Below are positions 12,795-23,801 of a stretch of 64,000 bases of DNA, piece by piece (position 1 is the first letter of the stretch; each line of letters begins with the position of its first letter). The notes under the pieces are model-generated. The model did no database searches, was not told the DNA's origin, and saw nothing but the letters and a program-made list of their open reading frames with translations. Origin of the DNA: Cupriavidus metallidurans CH34 (GTDB lineage: Bacteria; Pseudomonadota; Gammaproteobacteria; Burkholderiales; Burkholderiaceae). The position numbers and the translations under genes were made by a program. The DNA is taken from assembly GCF_000196015.1 (NCBI RefSeq), contig NC_007973.1, forward strand, positions 3,224,001-3,288,000, in the 5' to 3' direction.

Positions 12795-13079
12795 GATCAG
12801 GCCCGGTTTGTTATGTCTTACGCTTCGATGGCCCCACCACTTTCACTGGCTGCACATCAGACATTAATAGATCCTTCCGAGTGTAAGAGAAAATAACAGG
12901 AGCGAAAAGCAAATTCAGCATTTCTCGCATTACTGAACGCGAACTTTCGCGGATTTTTGACAGCTTTGAGACAGATAATGTCAAAAATCGCCGTTCATTG
13001 AATTCCATGACCCGCTATAGTGCCTGAAGGCGTCCCAATTCTGCCTCGCAGCCCGCCCCGTCTTGTTTCAGATCAAACC

Positions 13080-13697
13080 ATGGCTTCCCACCGACTCGAC
13101 GTTGATCTCGCCAAAGCCTATCGCCTGCTGAATCACGGTCCGACCGTTCTGGTCAGTGCCGCGCACAATGGACAACGCAATATCATGGCGGCGGCATGGG
13201 CCATGCCGCTCGATTTCGCGCCGCCGAAGGTGGCCGTGGTGCTGGACAAGTCCACCTGGACGCGCCAGTTGCTTGAAGCAAGCGGCGAATTCGCGTTGCA
13301 GGTTCCCACCGCCGCCCAGGTCGATATCACGCAGGCACTGGGCTCCAGTTCGGGACGGGCCCTGACGGAAAAGCAAGGCATCGACAAGTTCGCCGCGTAC
13401 GGCTTGCAGACCTTCGCTGGCAGCGTGATCGGCGCTCCGCTGCTCGAAGGCTGCGCGGCGTGGCTGGAATGCAGGCTATTGCCCGAACCCGCGATCCAGA
13501 ACAGCTACGATCTGTTTCTCGGCGAAGTGGTCGCAGCCCACGCCGACGGCCGCGTCTTCAGCAATGGCCGCTGGCACTTTACCGGCCAAGACGACCTGCG
13601 CACGATCCACCATGTCGCGGGTGGCCACTTCCTCGTCGATGGCGATGCTATCGATGCGCGGCCGCTAACGCCACCAGTCACCCCACCTGCCGCCTGA
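13080..13697 (+). CDS. Flavin reductase family protein (FMN-binding split barrel)
   Basis: A 205-residue protein with the split-barrel FMN-binding fold of flavin reductases and flavoredoxins. The segments GPTVLVSAAHNGQRNIMAAA and PPKVAVVLDKSTWTRQLL are the usual flavin-contact strands. The second half has GCAAWLECRLLPEP and DLFLGEVVAAHAD. It probably supplies reduced FMN or acts as an NAD(P)H-flavin oxidoreductase; the partner is unknown. ATG 13080 is chosen over an upstream GTG because family members start near MxxHRLDVDLAKAYRLL. It shares a terminator with gap. Confidence 0.82.
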   Translation: MASHRLDVDLAKAYRLLNHGPTVLVSAAHNGQRNIMAAAWAMPLDFAPPKVAVVLDKSTWTRQLLEASGEFALQVPTAAQVDITQALGSSSGRALTEKQGIDKFAAYGLQTFAGSVIGAPLLEGCAAWLECRLLPEPAIQNSYDLFLGEVVAAHADGRVFSNGRWHFTGQDDLRTIHHVAGGHFLVDGDAIDARPLTPPVTPPAA

Positions 13698-13699
13698 GC

Positions 13700-13733
13700 A
13701 ACAAAAAACGCGCCCGAGGGCGCGTTTTTTGTT
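13700..13733. terminator. Bidirectional terminator between flavin reductase gene and gap
   Basis: The hairpin ACGCGCCC / GGGCGCGT is flanked by AACAAAAA and TTTTTTGTT. It serves the two converging genes. Confidence 0.88.
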
Positions 13734-13746
13734 CAGCGAGGATGGC

Positions 13747-14754
<1,008 letters not shown>

Positions 14755-14830
14755 CTAGAGTGCAATCGCGATAAAGCTGGGGCCGGCGCCGCAGCCGGCG
14801 CCTCGCGCCGGCATACCGCGCTGGCGAGAA

Positions 14831-16867
14831 TTACTGGGCGAGCGTGGCGCGCACCGTATCGGCCACGTTTTCCACGGTGAAGCCGAAGTGCTTGAACAGC
14901 ACGCCTGCCGGGGCCGATTCGCCGAACGTGTCGATACCGACGACGGCCTGAACCTGGTACTTCCACCAGAAATCGGTGACGCCCGCTTCCACGGCGATGC
15001 GCGGCACGCCTGCCGGCAGCACGCTGGCCTTGTAGGCGGCGTCCTGCTTGTCAAAGACGGAGGTCGACGGAACCGACACCACGCGCACGTGCACGCCTTC
15101 CACGGCCAGCGCATCGGCGGCGCCCACGGCCAGGCCGACTTCCGAGCCGGTGGCGATAATCACGGCATCCGGGCGCTTCTTGCGCGGATTCGTGCCATCG
15201 CGCAGCACGTAGCCACCGCGCGCGATATTGGCGCGCGTGACATCGTCACGCTTCTGGAACGGCAAGTTCTGGCGGCTGAAAATCAGGCAGCTCGGACCGT
15301 TCTCGCGGCGGATCGACTGCGCCCAGGCCACTGCAGTCTCGGTGGTGTCGGCGGTACGCCAGACATCCATGTTCGGGATCAGACGCAGGCTGGCCACGTG
15401 CTCGATCGACTGGTGGGTCGGACCGTCTTCGCCCAGGCCGATCGAATCATGCGTGAACACAAACAGCGAGCGGATCTTCATCAGCGCGGCCATGCGCAAC
15501 GCGTTGCGACTGTAGTCCGAGAACGTCAGGAACGTGGCGCCGTAGGGGATGTAGCCACCATGCAGCGCGATGCCGTTCATGATCGCGCTCATGCCGAACT
15601 CACGCACACCGTAGTTGATGTGGTTGCCCCACGAGTCGAAGCGAACGGCCTGCGTGCCCGACCAGTTGGTCAGGTTCGAACCGGTCAGGTCGGCCGAGCC
15701 GCCCAGCAGTTCCGGCAGTACCGGCGCCAGTGCCTCGATCGAGTTCTGGCTGGCCTTGCGGGTAGCGATCGTCTCGGCCTTCTCCTCGCACTTGGCGATG
15801 TAGGCGTCCACGGCCGCATCGAACGCGCCCGGCAGCTCGCCGCGCACGCGGCGCTTGAACTCACCGGCTTCGTACGGATGCACTTCGGCGTAGGCGTCGA
15901 ACAGTGCGTCCCAGGCCTTTTCCAGCGCGTGGCCGTTCGGCTTCGCGTCCCAGGCGAGGTACGCGTCCTGCGGCACTTCGAACGGGGCGTGGGTCCAGCC
16001 CAGCGCTTCGCGGGTGGCCAGCACTTCGGCGCCGCCCAGCGGCGCGCCATGCACGTCGTGGCCGCCGGCCTTGTTCGGCGCACCCTTGCCGATGACGGTG
16101 CGGCAGCAGATCAGGGTCGGCTTGTCGCTGGCCTTGGCCAGCGCGATGGCGTTGTCGACGGCAGCCACGTCGTGGCCGTCCACGGCGCGGATCACGTTCC
16201 AGCCATAGGCTTCGAAACGCTTCGGCGTATCGTCGGCAAACCAGTGCACCACGTCGCCATCGATGGAGATGCCGTTGTCATCCCAGAAGCCGATCAGCTT
16301 GTTCAGCTTGAGCGTGCCGGCCAGCGAGCAGGCTTCATGGCTGATGCCTTCCATCAGGCAGCCATCGCCCATGAACACGTACGTGTGGTGGTTGACGATG
16401 TCGAAACCCGGGCGGTTGAATTCCTCGCCCAGCAGGCGCTCGGCCAGCGCCATGCCGACGGCATTGGTGATGCCCTGGCCCAGCGGGCCGGTCGTGGTTT
16501 CCACGCCCGGGGTAATGCCATACTCCGGGTGGCCGGCGGTCTTGCTGTGCAACTGGCGGAAGTTCTTCAGTTCCTCGATCGGCAGGTCATAGCCGGTCAG
16601 GTGCAGCAGCGCGTAGATCAGCATCGATCCGTGGCCGTTGGACAGCACGAAGCGGTCGCGGTCAGGCCAGTGCGGATTGACGGGGTTATGCTTCAGATGC
16701 CGGCCCCACAGCGCCACGGCCATATCGGCCATACCCATCGGCGCACCGGGGTGACCGGAGTTGGCTTGCTGGACAGCGTCCATGGCAAGCACGCGGATGG
16801 CATCCGCCATCAGTTTGACGGGTTGGTTGGCGTAAGGACTTGTGGCGGGATGGGCGAGGGCAGACAT
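14831..16867 (-). CDS. tkt: Transketolase
   Basis: A 678-residue thiamine-diphosphate enzyme that moves two-carbon units in the pentose-phosphate and Calvin cycles. The thiamine-binding motif begins [15 protein letters not shown] and continues to the NDNGIS-like metal site ([11 protein letters not shown]). The pyrimidine domain has [15 protein letters not shown], with the conserved His and Glu residues. The C-terminal transketolase domain is complete. ATG 16867 gives the expected N-terminus. Its start codon overlaps the candidate start of the divergent speE. Confidence 0.97.
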   Translation of the reverse strand: MSALAHPATSPYANQPVKLMADAIRVLAMDAVQQANSGHPGAPMGMADMAVALWGRHLKHNPVNPHWPDRDRFVLSNGHGSMLIYALLHLTGYDLPIEELKNFRQLHSKTAGHPEYGITPGVETTTGPLGQGITNAVGMALAERLLGEEFNRPGFDIVNHHTYVFMGDGCLMEGISHEACSLAGTLKLNKLIGFWDDNGISIDGDVVHWFADDTPKRFEAYGWNVIRAVDGHDVAAVDNAIALAKASDKPTLICCRTVIGKGAPNKAGGHDVHGAPLGGAEVLATREALGWTHAPFEVPQDAYLAWDAKPNGHALEKAWDALFDAYAEVHPYEAGEFKRRVRGELPGAFDAAVDAYIAKCEEKAETIATRKASQNSIEALAPVLPELLGGSADLTGSNLTNWSGTQAVRFDSWGNHINYGVREFGMSAIMNGIALHGGYIPYGATFLTFSDYSRNALRMAALMKIRSLFVFTHDSIGLGEDGPTHQSIEHVASLRLIPNMDVWRTADTTETAVAWAQSIRRENGPSCLIFSRQNLPFQKRDDVTRANIARGGYVLRDGTNPRKKRPDAVIIATGSEVGLAVGAADALAVEGVHVRVVSVPSTSVFDKQDAAYKASVLPAGVPRIAVEAGVTDFWWKYQVQAVVGIDTFGESAPAGVLFKHFGFTVENVADTVRATLAQ

Positions 16868-17840
16868 GCGAGAACCTGACGGCGGGAAAACCGCAATTTT
16901 AGCAGAAGCAGGGGGAATTCCCGGGACGGATCCGGCACTCCGAAGGGGGACTCAGGCCTGGACCGAATGGTTGATACCCGGCGTCGGCACCACGCTAGGC
17001 GAAATCACATTGCTAGCGGCCGCGTGCAGCCCCTATCAGCAGATAGAAATCGGGGAAAGCGCACATTTTGGCCGGATCTTCCGGCTCGATGGCCGCGTGA
17101 TGAGCACCGAAGCCGACGCCTGGATCCAGCACGAGCTGATGGTGGCCCCAATGGCGGCCACCCATGGCGCGCCGCGCAGCGCGCTGGTGGTGGGCGGCGG
17201 CGACGGCGGATCGGCATTCGAACTGCTGCGTATCCCCACCATGCGAGAGGTAGTGGTGGCCGAACTCGACGGCGAGGTGGTGCGGCTGGCGCGCGAGTGG
17301 TTGCGCGGCATCCACCAGGGCGCGCTCGACGAACCAGGCGACCCGCGCCTGAGCCTGGCGATCGGCGAAGGACTCGGCCTGATGGAAGCCTTCGCGCGCG
17401 CCGGACGCCAGTTCGACCTGATCGTCTATGACCTGACCGAAGCTGACGACGGCAGCCCCGCCGCCGCCCTGTTCTCCCCGCATGGCCTGCATACCGCGCG
17501 CCGCTGCCTGGCGCCCGGCGGCGCGATGTCGCTGCACCTGGGGCCCCCGCTGCATCGGCCGGAAACGGCGCGGCGGCTGCTGGCACGGCTACGGCATGTG
17601 TTCCGGCATGTCGCGCCACTGACGACCTTCGTCCCGGCCTATGGCGCGCTGTGGGGCATTGCGCTGGCCAGCGACGCGCTCGATATCGCCGCGCAGCCCG
17701 CTGACAAGATCGCAACGCGTCTGCAGCAGTGGCAACTCGAACACAAGCTGCGGGCCTATCACGCGTACCTGCACCCTGCCCTGTTCGTCCATCCGCGGCA
17801 CGTGCAGGCGATCTTCGACAGCGGCAGCCGTCCCGCGTAA
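16866..17840 (+). CDS. speE: Polyamine aminopropyltransferase (spermidine synthase-like)
   Basis: A protein of up to 324 residues with the spermidine synthase fold. The N-terminal beta domain runs through [36 protein letters not shown]. The Rossmann domain holds the decarboxylated-SAM motif [14 protein letters not shown] and the acidic [25 protein letters not shown] covers the catalytic Asp region. The start is uncertain: ATG 16866 overlaps the tkt start on the other strand, while the next conserved start would lose family residues. The order with tkt and gap is conserved in Cupriavidus and Ralstonia. Confidence 0.87.
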   Translation: MREPDGGKTAILAEAGGIPGTDPALRRGTQAWTEWLIPGVGTTLGEITLLAAACSPYQQIEIGESAHFGRIFRLDGRVMSTEADAWIQHELMVAPMAATHGAPRSALVVGGGDGGSAFELLRIPTMREVVVAELDGEVVRLAREWLRGIHQGALDEPGDPRLSLAIGEGLGLMEAFARAGRQFDLIVYDLTEADDGSPAAALFSPHGLHTARRCLAPGGAMSLHLGPPLHRPETARRLLARLRHVFRHVAPLTTFVPAYGALWGIALASDALDIAAQPADKIATRLQQWQLEHKLRAYHAYLHPALFVHPRHVQAIFDSGSRPA

Positions 17841-17905
17841 CATGCACGGACGCGCCTCGCGCCACGCAGCGCGGGGACGAGATTCGTTCCATCCGGGAGA
17901 TCATC

Positions 17906-18340
17906 ATGTCCAGACCGCCCAACACGCCCTGGCTTACGCCCTATCTGACGGTCGCCAGCGGTCGCGCCGCACTGGATTTCTATGCGCGGGCTTTCGGCTT
18001 TGCGGCCGGCCATGTCGTCGATGAAAACGGCGTGCCCATGCACGCCGAGATGCATTACGAAGGCCAACTGGTGGTCATGTTTGCGCCCGAGGGCGCGTGG
18101 GGCAGCACGGCACGCACACCCCGGTCGCTAGGCGTGGAAGCCCCGCAAACGTTCTATGTCTACTGCGGCGACGTGGATGCGATGTACCAAAGGGCCTTGG
18201 CCGCCGGCGCCGCAAGCGTCACGCCGCCTGCCGACCAGTTCTGGGGCGACCGGTACTGCATGGTCGAAGATCCCGATGGCTACCGCTGGGGCTTTGCGAC
18301 GCCGCTGCCCAAGACCCCGGATTCCAAACCCACTCCCTGA
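17906..18340 (+). CDS. VOC family protein (PhnB-like glyoxalase fold)
   Basis: A 144-residue protein of the vicinal-oxygen-chelate superfamily. It has the two beta-alpha-beta-beta-beta units of this fold, with TPYLTVASGRAALDFYARAFGF at the start and DRYCMVEDPDGYRWGFATP at the end. The enzymatic reaction cannot be told from sequence; relatives are often called PhnB or glyoxalase-like. ATG 17906 has the ribosome site GGGAGA. The stop overlaps the start of rsmE by one base (TGATG), so the two are translationally coupled. Confidence 0.85.
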   Translation: MSRPPNTPWLTPYLTVASGRAALDFYARAFGFAAGHVVDENGVPMHAEMHYEGQLVVMFAPEGAWGSTARTPRSLGVEAPQTFYVYCGDVDAMYQRALAAGAASVTPPADQFWGDRYCMVEDPDGYRWGFATPLPKTPDSKPTP

Positions 18341-19083
18341 TGCCACCCAGATTTTTTGTCGATGCGGCGCTCGCCGCGGACACCGTATTGGAATTACCCG
18401 ACGCCGTCGTGCGCCATGTCCAGGTGTTGCGCCTGGCGCCCGGTGACGCCATCACCCTGTTCAACGGTCAGGGCGGGAGCCACCCGGCCACGCTGACCGA
18501 GATCGGCAAGCGCCACGCTAGTGCGACGCTTGGCACCCACGACGCCTCGGAAGCCGAAACCCCGTTCGCCGTCACGCTCGCCCAGGGGCTTGCCGGGGGC
18601 GACAAGATGGACTGGCTGATCGAGAAGGCAGTGGAACTCGGTGTATCCGCCATCCAGCCACTTCAGGCTGCCAGATCCGTCGTCCGGCTTTCCGGCGAGC
18701 GCGCCACCAAGCGCCAGGCGCACTGGCAGGCACTGATCGAGGCCGCCTGCGAACAATGCGGCCGTAATCGCTTGCCGGCGTTGGCGCCCGTGGCTAACTT
18801 GGAGTCATGGCTGACCAGCGTGCCGGCCACTGCTGCAAGGCTGGCGCTCTCGCCACGCGCATCGGCATCGCTGCCCGAACTGGCGCAAGCCGAGCGCGAG
18901 GCATGGCGCGCCGGCGGCGTGACGTTGCTGATCGGGCCCGAGGGCGGCTTGTCGCCGGAAGAAGAAGATCGCGCACGCCGAGCCGGTTTTATCGGCGTGT
19001 CATTGGGACCGCGCATTCTGCGAACGGAAACCGCCGGGCTGACCTGCCTGGCGACACTGAACGCCATCCTTGGCGGGTTTTGA
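18340..19083 (+). CDS. rsmE: 16S rRNA m3U1498 methyltransferase RsmE
   Basis: A 247-residue SPOUT methyltransferase that methylates uridine 1498 in the 16S rRNA decoding region. The N-terminal PUA-like domain covers about residues 1-75. The knotted SPOUT domain ends with LLIGPEGGLSPEEEDRAR and LGPRILRTETAGL, which are the family signature and the SAM-binding knot. QGLAGGDKMDWLIEKAVELGV is also typical. It begins inside the stop of the upstream VOC gene. Confidence 0.94.
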   Translation: MPPRFFVDAALAADTVLELPDAVVRHVQVLRLAPGDAITLFNGQGGSHPATLTEIGKRHASATLGTHDASEAETPFAVTLAQGLAGGDKMDWLIEKAVELGVSAIQPLQAARSVVRLSGERATKRQAHWQALIEAACEQCGRNRLPALAPVANLESWLTSVPATAARLALSPRASASLPELAQAEREAWRAGGVTLLIGPEGGLSPEEEDRARRAGFIGVSLGPRILRTETAGLTCLATLNAILGGF

Positions 19084-19100
19084 CCTAGAAGGAGTCAAAC

Positions 19101-19730
19101 ATGGGACTACTCGATAGCGTGCTGGGCGGTGTGCTCGGCCAACTGGGCGGCGGCCAGCACGGCGAACAGGCCGGAGGCGGCCTGAATCCCAAGATGATGA
19201 TGGCGCTGGGCCTGCTGGCGATGATGGCAATGCGCCACAAAGGTCAGGAGGCAGACGGTGGCGCGGCGTCCGCCGGTGCGGATGCGGGTGCCGGTGGCCT
19301 GGGCGGCCTCGGTGGACTTGGTGGCGTGCTGGGCGGATTGCTTGGTGGCGCTGGCGCTGCCGGTGGCGGTGCCTCGGCCGCGGGTGGACTGGATCTCGGC
19401 TCGCTGCTCGGCGGCCTGCTTGGCGGTCAAGGCGGCGCGGGCGATTCGGCGCAAGCAATGGGTGCCGCCGCAGGCGGCATCGGCGCCTTGCGAGACGTCC
19501 TGGCGCAAGCGGGTCTGGGTCAACAGGTCGATTCGTGGATTGGCACGGGCGCGAACCAGGCCGTGAGCGCGTCGGATTTGTCTTCCGCGCTGGGCGGTAC
19601 GGGTGCGCTCCAGTCGCTCGCGGAGAAAACCGGGCTGTCGGCCGACGACGTGGCTTCAAGCCTCAGCGAAGGCCTGCCCGAGGTGATCGACCGGCTGACG
19701 CCGCATGGAGCGGTACCGCCGGCTGCGTAA
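19101..19730 (+). CDS. YidB-like DUF937 protein with glycine-rich middle
   Basis: A 209-residue protein of the DUF937/YidB family. The N-terminus MGLLDSVLGGVLGQLGG and the C-terminal half, with DVLAQAGLGQQVDSWIGTG and a terminal EGLPEVIDRLTPHG, match the family. The middle, about residues 55-125, is a Gly/Ala repeat region (GGLGGLGG type) that is probably disordered. Function is unknown. A good ribosome site (AGAAGGAG) lies ahead of ATG 19101. The gene ends at a terminator facing the barstar-like gene. Confidence 0.82.
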   Translation: MGLLDSVLGGVLGQLGGGQHGEQAGGGLNPKMMMALGLLAMMAMRHKGQEADGGAASAGADAGAGGLGGLGGLGGVLGGLLGGAGAAGGGASAAGGLDLGSLLGGLLGGQGGAGDSAQAMGAAAGGIGALRDVLAQAGLGQQVDSWIGTGANQAVSASDLSSALGGTGALQSLAEKTGLSADDVASSLSEGLPEVIDRLTPHGAVPPAA

Positions 19731-19746
19731 CATCGGCACCGCAAAC

Positions 19747-19779
19747 AAAAATGCCCGCTTTTACAGCGGGCATTTTTTT
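19747..19779. terminator. Bidirectional terminator after the YidB-like gene
   Basis: The hairpin ATGCCCGCT / AGCGGGCAT has AAAAA before it and TTTTTTT after it, between converging genes. Confidence 0.88.
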
Positions 19780-19827
19780 GACCGGAACACGGCGCCGATC
19801 GTGCGCCTGGAGCACCGCCAGATCCGT

Positions 19828-20436
19828 TCAGGCGAACGAGTAGAACACCCGGAACTGCACCTTGCGCTCGCCCCAGAACTCGGCGGCATCGCGGAACACG
19901 TCGAGCAGTACCTCGCGCGCTTCCTTGTCGAACTTCTGCGCGATCGGCAGGCCTTCCAGCACGATCACAAAGCCCGGTTGCGGTCCGGCCTTGTAAATCA
20001 TGTCCGTCAGGCAATCGGACAATGCATCGAAATTCTTGCCGAAATGCTTCGGGAAGGTGAATTCGGTGGCAATGCGCTCGAGGATCTCGGCCTTGCTGGC
20101 GCAATCCGCGCAGTTCGCATAGAGGAAGTGCTGATTCAGTGCGGCGGCTGCCTGGGCCAGCTCCGGCACGCGGAACGCGCGGATCGACTGGACGATGTTT
20201 GGACGCACCGTCTTGAACAGGTTCATGGCTCCCTCATTGGTGCCGTTGTCATCGCAAGCCACCATGGCGGGCGCGCATGCGGGCGGAAGTCGATGCGGCA
20301 GATCCTGGCGCGGCATCATCAGCACATTGTCGTATAGGTTCTGGGCCTGATGGTGGGCCCTTTGCCAGCCATCTCCGGCGCCGCGCTCCTCGCGGGCGGC
20401 AAGGGCGTCGCCCAATCCGAAAATGTCAGTCATCAT
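19828..20436 (-). CDS. Barstar-family ribonuclease inhibitor with N-terminal extension
   Basis: A 202-residue protein whose C-terminal 100 residues match barstar, the cytoplasmic inhibitor of barnase-type RNases. ATEFTFPKHFGKNFDALSDCL is the inhibitory helix and loop region of the family. Its neighbour is a guanyl-specific RNase, which supports the pairing. The start ATG 20436 overlaps the RNase stop (ATGA), implying coupled translation. About 70 residues before an internal ATG at 20226 resemble nothing I know; that internal start has a good ribosome site (GAGGGA), so a shorter 132-residue inhibitor may be the main product. Confidence 0.85.
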   Translation of the reverse strand: MMTDIFGLGDALAAREERGAGDGWQRAHHQAQNLYDNVLMMPRQDLPHRLPPACAPAMVACDDNGTNEGAMNLFKTVRPNIVQSIRAFRVPELAQAAAALNQHFLYANCADCASKAEILERIATEFTFPKHFGKNFDALSDCLTDMIYKAGPQPGFVIVLEGLPIAQKFDKEAREVLLDVFRDAAEFWGERKVQFRVFYSFA

Positions 20437-21029
20437 TTGGTTATCCGTTTGAAGCTGTTGTAGTGGTCTTCCGTGTAATAACAGTCGTTGGCGGCGCGTT
20501 GATCACCACCGCAAACGATCCGCTTGGCTCCCCGGTTCCGGCTATTGCTGTTCTTGACGGTGTACTCGCGGTAATACCCGCGAGATTGCTGCGGCAGGCT
20601 GCGCTCGTAGTTGCCAAAGCGCGAACCGTCCTTGTCATACGGGAACGGCCCACCGGCCTCGATACGCTCCAGCGTCTGCCGTGCCTCGTTGGGCAGTTGC
20701 TGTGCGGCGATGGTTCCCACCACCCCCTGCACGTCGTCGGGCGACTGCCTGGCCATGGCGCCTTGCGGCGCCAAAGTCAGCGCGATGGATATCGCCGCGC
20801 CCGCCAGCACGTGGCCCAGGCTTCGGGCCAGGCTCAGGGACTGCCAATGTGACTGCCGCTGCGACTGACTCGACAAAATCCGGGAACCCACGTTATCGAA
20901 AAGTTGGCGAAATGTTATTTGCGGGTCACTCCGGCACCTGTTAATCACCCCTCGCAGGCCCGGCGCACGCTTCAGGCGAACGCCCGCATTCAAAGGCGTA
21001 AGGTTACGCGCATGTCCATCATTAATCAA
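20433..21029 (-). CDS. Secreted guanyl-specific ribonuclease (RNase Sa/barnase family)
   Basis: The last 100 residues align with RNase Sa: LERIEAGGPFPYDKDGSRFGN, then GYYREYTV with the catalytic Glu, AKRIVCGG with the catalytic Arg, and YYTEDHYNSFKRI with the catalytic His. A hydrophobic stretch ending APQGAMA is a probable Sec signal peptide, so the enzyme is exported. It would cleave RNA after guanosine. The start is uncertain: the given start is a TTG at 21029, and a closer TTG at about residue 50 would give a more normal signal peptide. It is translationally coupled to its inhibitor. Confidence 0.85.
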   Translation of the reverse strand: MINDGHARNLTPLNAGVRLKRAPGLRGVINRCRSDPQITFRQLFDNVGSRILSSQSQRQSHWQSLSLARSLGHVLAGAAISIALTLAPQGAMARQSPDDVQGVVGTIAAQQLPNEARQTLERIEAGGPFPYDKDGSRFGNYERSLPQQSRGYYREYTVKNSNSRNRGAKRIVCGGDQRAANDCYYTEDHYNSFKRITK

Positions 21030-21625
21030 TCCCCGCGCCTTTGCCCGCCAGTTTTCTTCAATTGTTTCAACATGTTATCGATATGTGTGCGCATACTAAC
21101 CTCACAAGCAGCGAGATCACGCGGGCATGAAAAATGTCCGCTGTCAAGTCTTTGATGTAGACGGACAGTTCCGTAAAAGGTCTTATGGAATAACAGGTTA
21201 GTCCATATTTTGGTCGCTACGCATCCTTGCTGATTTGCGAGCTAGGTGCCACATAGGCGCTTTGCAGTGGCAAACGTAAGGATGTCTCAGCGAGCAAAGT
21301 CGCATCATCAAAGTTTCGGTCTATCACCATCTTCCTACAGAAGGCAGTTCGAGAAGGGCGTTTATCGTGTTTGCCCCCCCAATCTGCCAATCGATAGCTC
21401 GCACCGTCGAAGCCGATGATGCGGGCGATCCATTTCGATGTGGCACTTGCGCCTGCGTCCGGTGATGTTGGCCGCGTGTGTCCTGTGCCAATGGGATCGC
21501 GCCCATGGGGCGCTTGCGCAACGCGAAGGCTGAGGCGGGCGGTAGGATGCTCTCGAAGCGTTCGCCCCAACGAGGTCTGCTTCTATGGGGCATGCCAGTG
21601 CAAGCGACTGCTGGAGGCGCAGTAA
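21030..21625. other. Intergenic stretch without a confident gene
   Basis: About 600 bp, AT-richer than the core genes in its first 220 bp, which probably holds the RNase promoter. Open frames of about 100 codons on the minus strand (21217-21570 and 21324-21629) overlap each other in different frames, carry no recognisable motif and lack ribosome sites. I see no RNA gene or repeat. Confidence 0.5.
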
Positions 21626-22645
21626 TCACATGGGAGCCGTGTCGATGGGTTGTTCAGGCTCGGCACGCGAGCAGTACTGCTCTACCCACTTCACGGACTG
21701 AGCGATGCCTCCGAATGGAAAGAAATGCAGGCTCACCTTTCCATGTGCTTCGGTCAGGCGGGTGGTCAGACGATCCACAAAGAGATCCGGGCCTGCTATG
21801 CCGAACAGCTTGCTGATCGAGATGCCGTACTTGGACAACATCGACGCGCATGCGCTAACGCCACACAAGGCGGCATAGCGCGCCAGCACCGCCACGCCTG
21901 CAGGGCCCGGCACGCCCACGCGTACGGGATGTTCGACGCCACGCCCGCGCAGGGCTTCCAGCCAGGCCAGCACGATGTCGGCATCGAAGGCAAATTGCGT
22001 GACGATCAAGGGCGCCATGCCGCGCCCTTCGATGCAGCGACACTTGTGTTCGAGCACTTTCCAACGATCAGATGTGCTCATGACCGGATGGCCCTCGGGA
22101 TGGCCACCCACGCCGACCATCTGAATGCCCGAGCGCTCGAACACGCCTGATTCGATCAGTGAGGAGCTGTCGGCAAACGGCCCCAGCGGGGTGGACGGAT
22201 CTCCAGCGATCACGAAGCAACGCTTGACGCCGGCTTCCGCGACCGCGCGCTGGATGAACGACTCCAGTTTTGCGAACGAGGCGATACGGCGTGCAGCGAG
22301 GTGAGGCATGGGCTCAAAGCCGAGTCCGCGAACGGCCTGCGCTGCGGCCAGTCGCGCGTCGTTGTCCTGGTTCGCCAGGTAGGGAATGGAAATGGTTGAC
22401 CCGGGCAATACACGCGGCGCCGCTGCGGTCAGCGCAGAGATATCCTTCGCGTTGACCTCTAACGAATAGGCGTCGGTGATGTTGCCGATGGGCTTGGACT
22501 TGTCGGAATGAAGCAAGGGGCTTGCCATATCTGGCGACTGTTGGGAGAGTTCCGACCCGCCAGCGCTGATCGGGTCGGTTGGAAGCCATGGAGCGGCATC
22601 GCTCACCCGGCAAGGCGCGTCAATCTTTGGGGGGCTGTTCGTCAC
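21626..22645 (-). CDS. Methylenetetrahydrofolate reductase (MetF)-like protein
   Basis: A 339-residue TIM-barrel protein related to 5,10-methylenetetrahydrofolate reductase. Family-like segments are the N-terminal [11 protein letters not shown], the central [26 protein letters not shown] (the FAD/folate-binding GYPEGH-type motif) and [21 protein letters not shown]. It is more divergent than canonical MetF and resembles the versions associated with THF-dependent one-carbon or demethylation pathways. About 55 N-terminal residues precede the recognisable fold. It overlaps queH by 26 bp. Association with one-carbon metabolism is supported by the nearby metR remnant; the exact substrate is unknown. 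Confidence 0.75.
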   Translation of the reverse strand: MTNSPPKIDAPCRVSDAAPWLPTDPISAGGSELSQQSPDMASPLLHSDKSKPIGNITDAYSLEVNAKDISALTAAAPRVLPGSTISIPYLANQDNDARLAAAQAVRGLGFEPMPHLAARRIASFAKLESFIQRAVAEAGVKRCFVIAGDPSTPLGPFADSSSLIESGVFERSGIQMVGVGGHPEGHPVMSTSDRWKVLEHKCRCIEGRGMAPLIVTQFAFDADIVLAWLEALRGRGVEHPVRVGVPGPAGVAVLARYAALCGVSACASMLSKYGISISKLFGIAGPDLFVDRLTTRLTEAHGKVSLHFFPFGGIAQSVKWVEQYCSRAEPEQPIDTAPM

Positions 22646-23288
22646 CGTAGAACGTCACGCCGAGCTGGATGCGCTCGCGGCCGCTTTCCACGCGGTGGCG
22701 GTTCGTGTCGCGCAGCGAGTAGACGCAGCCGCAGTATTCCTGTTGGTAGAAGTTCTCGCGCTTGCTGATCTCGATCATGCGCGCCGAGCCGCCGCCCTTG
22801 CGCCAGTTGTATTCCCAGTACATCAGGCCAGAGTACTTGGCCGCCGCACGCACGCCGCAGTCATTGATCTGCTGCATGTTCTTCCAGCGCGAGATGCCCA
22901 GGGAACTGGTGATCACCGGAAAGCCGTGCTCATGCGCATACAGCGCCGTGCGCTCGAAACGCATGTCGAAGCACATGGTGCAGCGCACGCCGCGTTCGGG
23001 CTCGTGCTCCATGCCCTTGGCGCGCTCGAACCAGTTGTCCCGGTCGTAGTCCGCATCGACGAAGGGCACGCCGAACTGCTCCGCGAAGCGGATGTTCTCG
23101 TTCTTGCGCAGCTCGTATTCCTTGAGCGGATGAATGTTGGGGTTGTAGAAAAAGATGGTGTAGTCAATGCCCGAGGCCAGCATGGCCTCCATGACCTCGC
23201 CTGAGCACGGCGCGCAGCACGAATGCAGCAGCACCTTGTCGTGGCCTCCGGGCAGCGCAAGCGCTTTGCGTTCGACGGTGGTGTTCAT
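22620..23288 (-). CDS. queH: Epoxyqueuosine reductase QueH
   Basis: A 222-residue protein of the QueH family, which reduces epoxyqueuosine to queuosine in tRNA without cobalamin. It has the adjacent cysteines [13 protein letters not shown], the second pair RCTMCFDMR, and the conserved [17 protein letters not shown] stretch; these cysteines bind an Fe-S cluster and a second metal. The C-terminal [12 protein letters not shown] adds further cysteines. The start overlaps the metR stop by 4 bp, and the 3' end overlaps the MetF-like gene. Confidence 0.93.
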   Translation of the reverse strand: MNTTVERKALALPGGHDKVLLHSCCAPCSGEVMEAMLASGIDYTIFFYNPNIHPLKEYELRKNENIRFAEQFGVPFVDADYDRDNWFERAKGMEHEPERGVRCTMCFDMRFERTALYAHEHGFPVITSSLGISRWKNMQQINDCGVRAAAKYSGLMYWEYNWRKGGGSARMIEISKRENFYQQEYCGCVYSLRDTNRHRVESGRERIQLGVTFYGDEQPPKD

Positions 23289-23757
23289 CCCTTGGCTCCT
23301 TGGGCAATAGCGGTGGTGGCAGTTGCAGGCTGGCGGGCCAGTTCGACGAAGGCCCGCACGTAGTCAATGGCGGTATCCGCCTCGCGTGCGCCCAGGAAGA
23401 TCTGCTTGGCAATACCGCGCGCGCCCAGCCGCACAGGCACCACGTCCATCCTGGCCGCATATTCCTCGACCAGCCAGCGCGGCAGCGCGGCGACACCGCG
23501 GCCGCTGGCCACCATCTGCACCATGATGTCGGTGGTTTCGATGGCTTTGTGGCGCTTGGGCGTCACGCCGGCCGGCAACAGGAACTGGCTGTAGATGTCC
23601 AGGCGTTCGATGTCCACGGGGTAACTGATGAGCACTTCCCGGGTCAGCTGCTGGGGCTTCACGTAGGCCGTAGAAGCCAGGGGGTGGTCTTTGGCCACGA
23701 CCAGCACCTGCTCGTAGTCGAACACGGGTTCGAACTTCAGCCCCGGCTTGAACAGCG
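23285..23757 (-). pseudogene. metR: metR, 3' half only, interrupted by an insertion
   Basis: The remaining 157 codons encode the effector domain of MetR, the homocysteine-responsive LysR activator of methionine synthesis genes. Diagnostic segments are PGLKFEPVFDYEQVLVVAKDHPLA, shown here as its first part PGLKFEP, then LISYPVDIERLDIY and QMVASGRGVAALP. The DNA-binding domain and about 130 residues are missing. The native reading frame ends exactly where a terminal inverted repeat begins at 23758. The 5' half is not on the other side of the insertion, so DNA was also lost or rearranged. Confidence 0.85.
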
Positions 23758-23801
23758 TGTTGATTTCCACCCAGAAGTGACCCACTAGCCCCCGGTGGGG
23801 G

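Noticed and set aside
12811..13008. A 65-codon minus-strand frame upstream of the LysR gene
   Set aside because: It lies in AT-rich promoter DNA between divergent genes and has no coding features.
14888..16879. A 663-codon plus-strand frame opposite tkt
   Set aside because: It is antisense to a clear transketolase gene, with composition typical of a shadow frame.
21217..21629. Two overlapping minus-strand frames of about 100-117 codons before the MetF-like gene
   Set aside because: They occupy different frames, carry no known motif and have no ribosome site.
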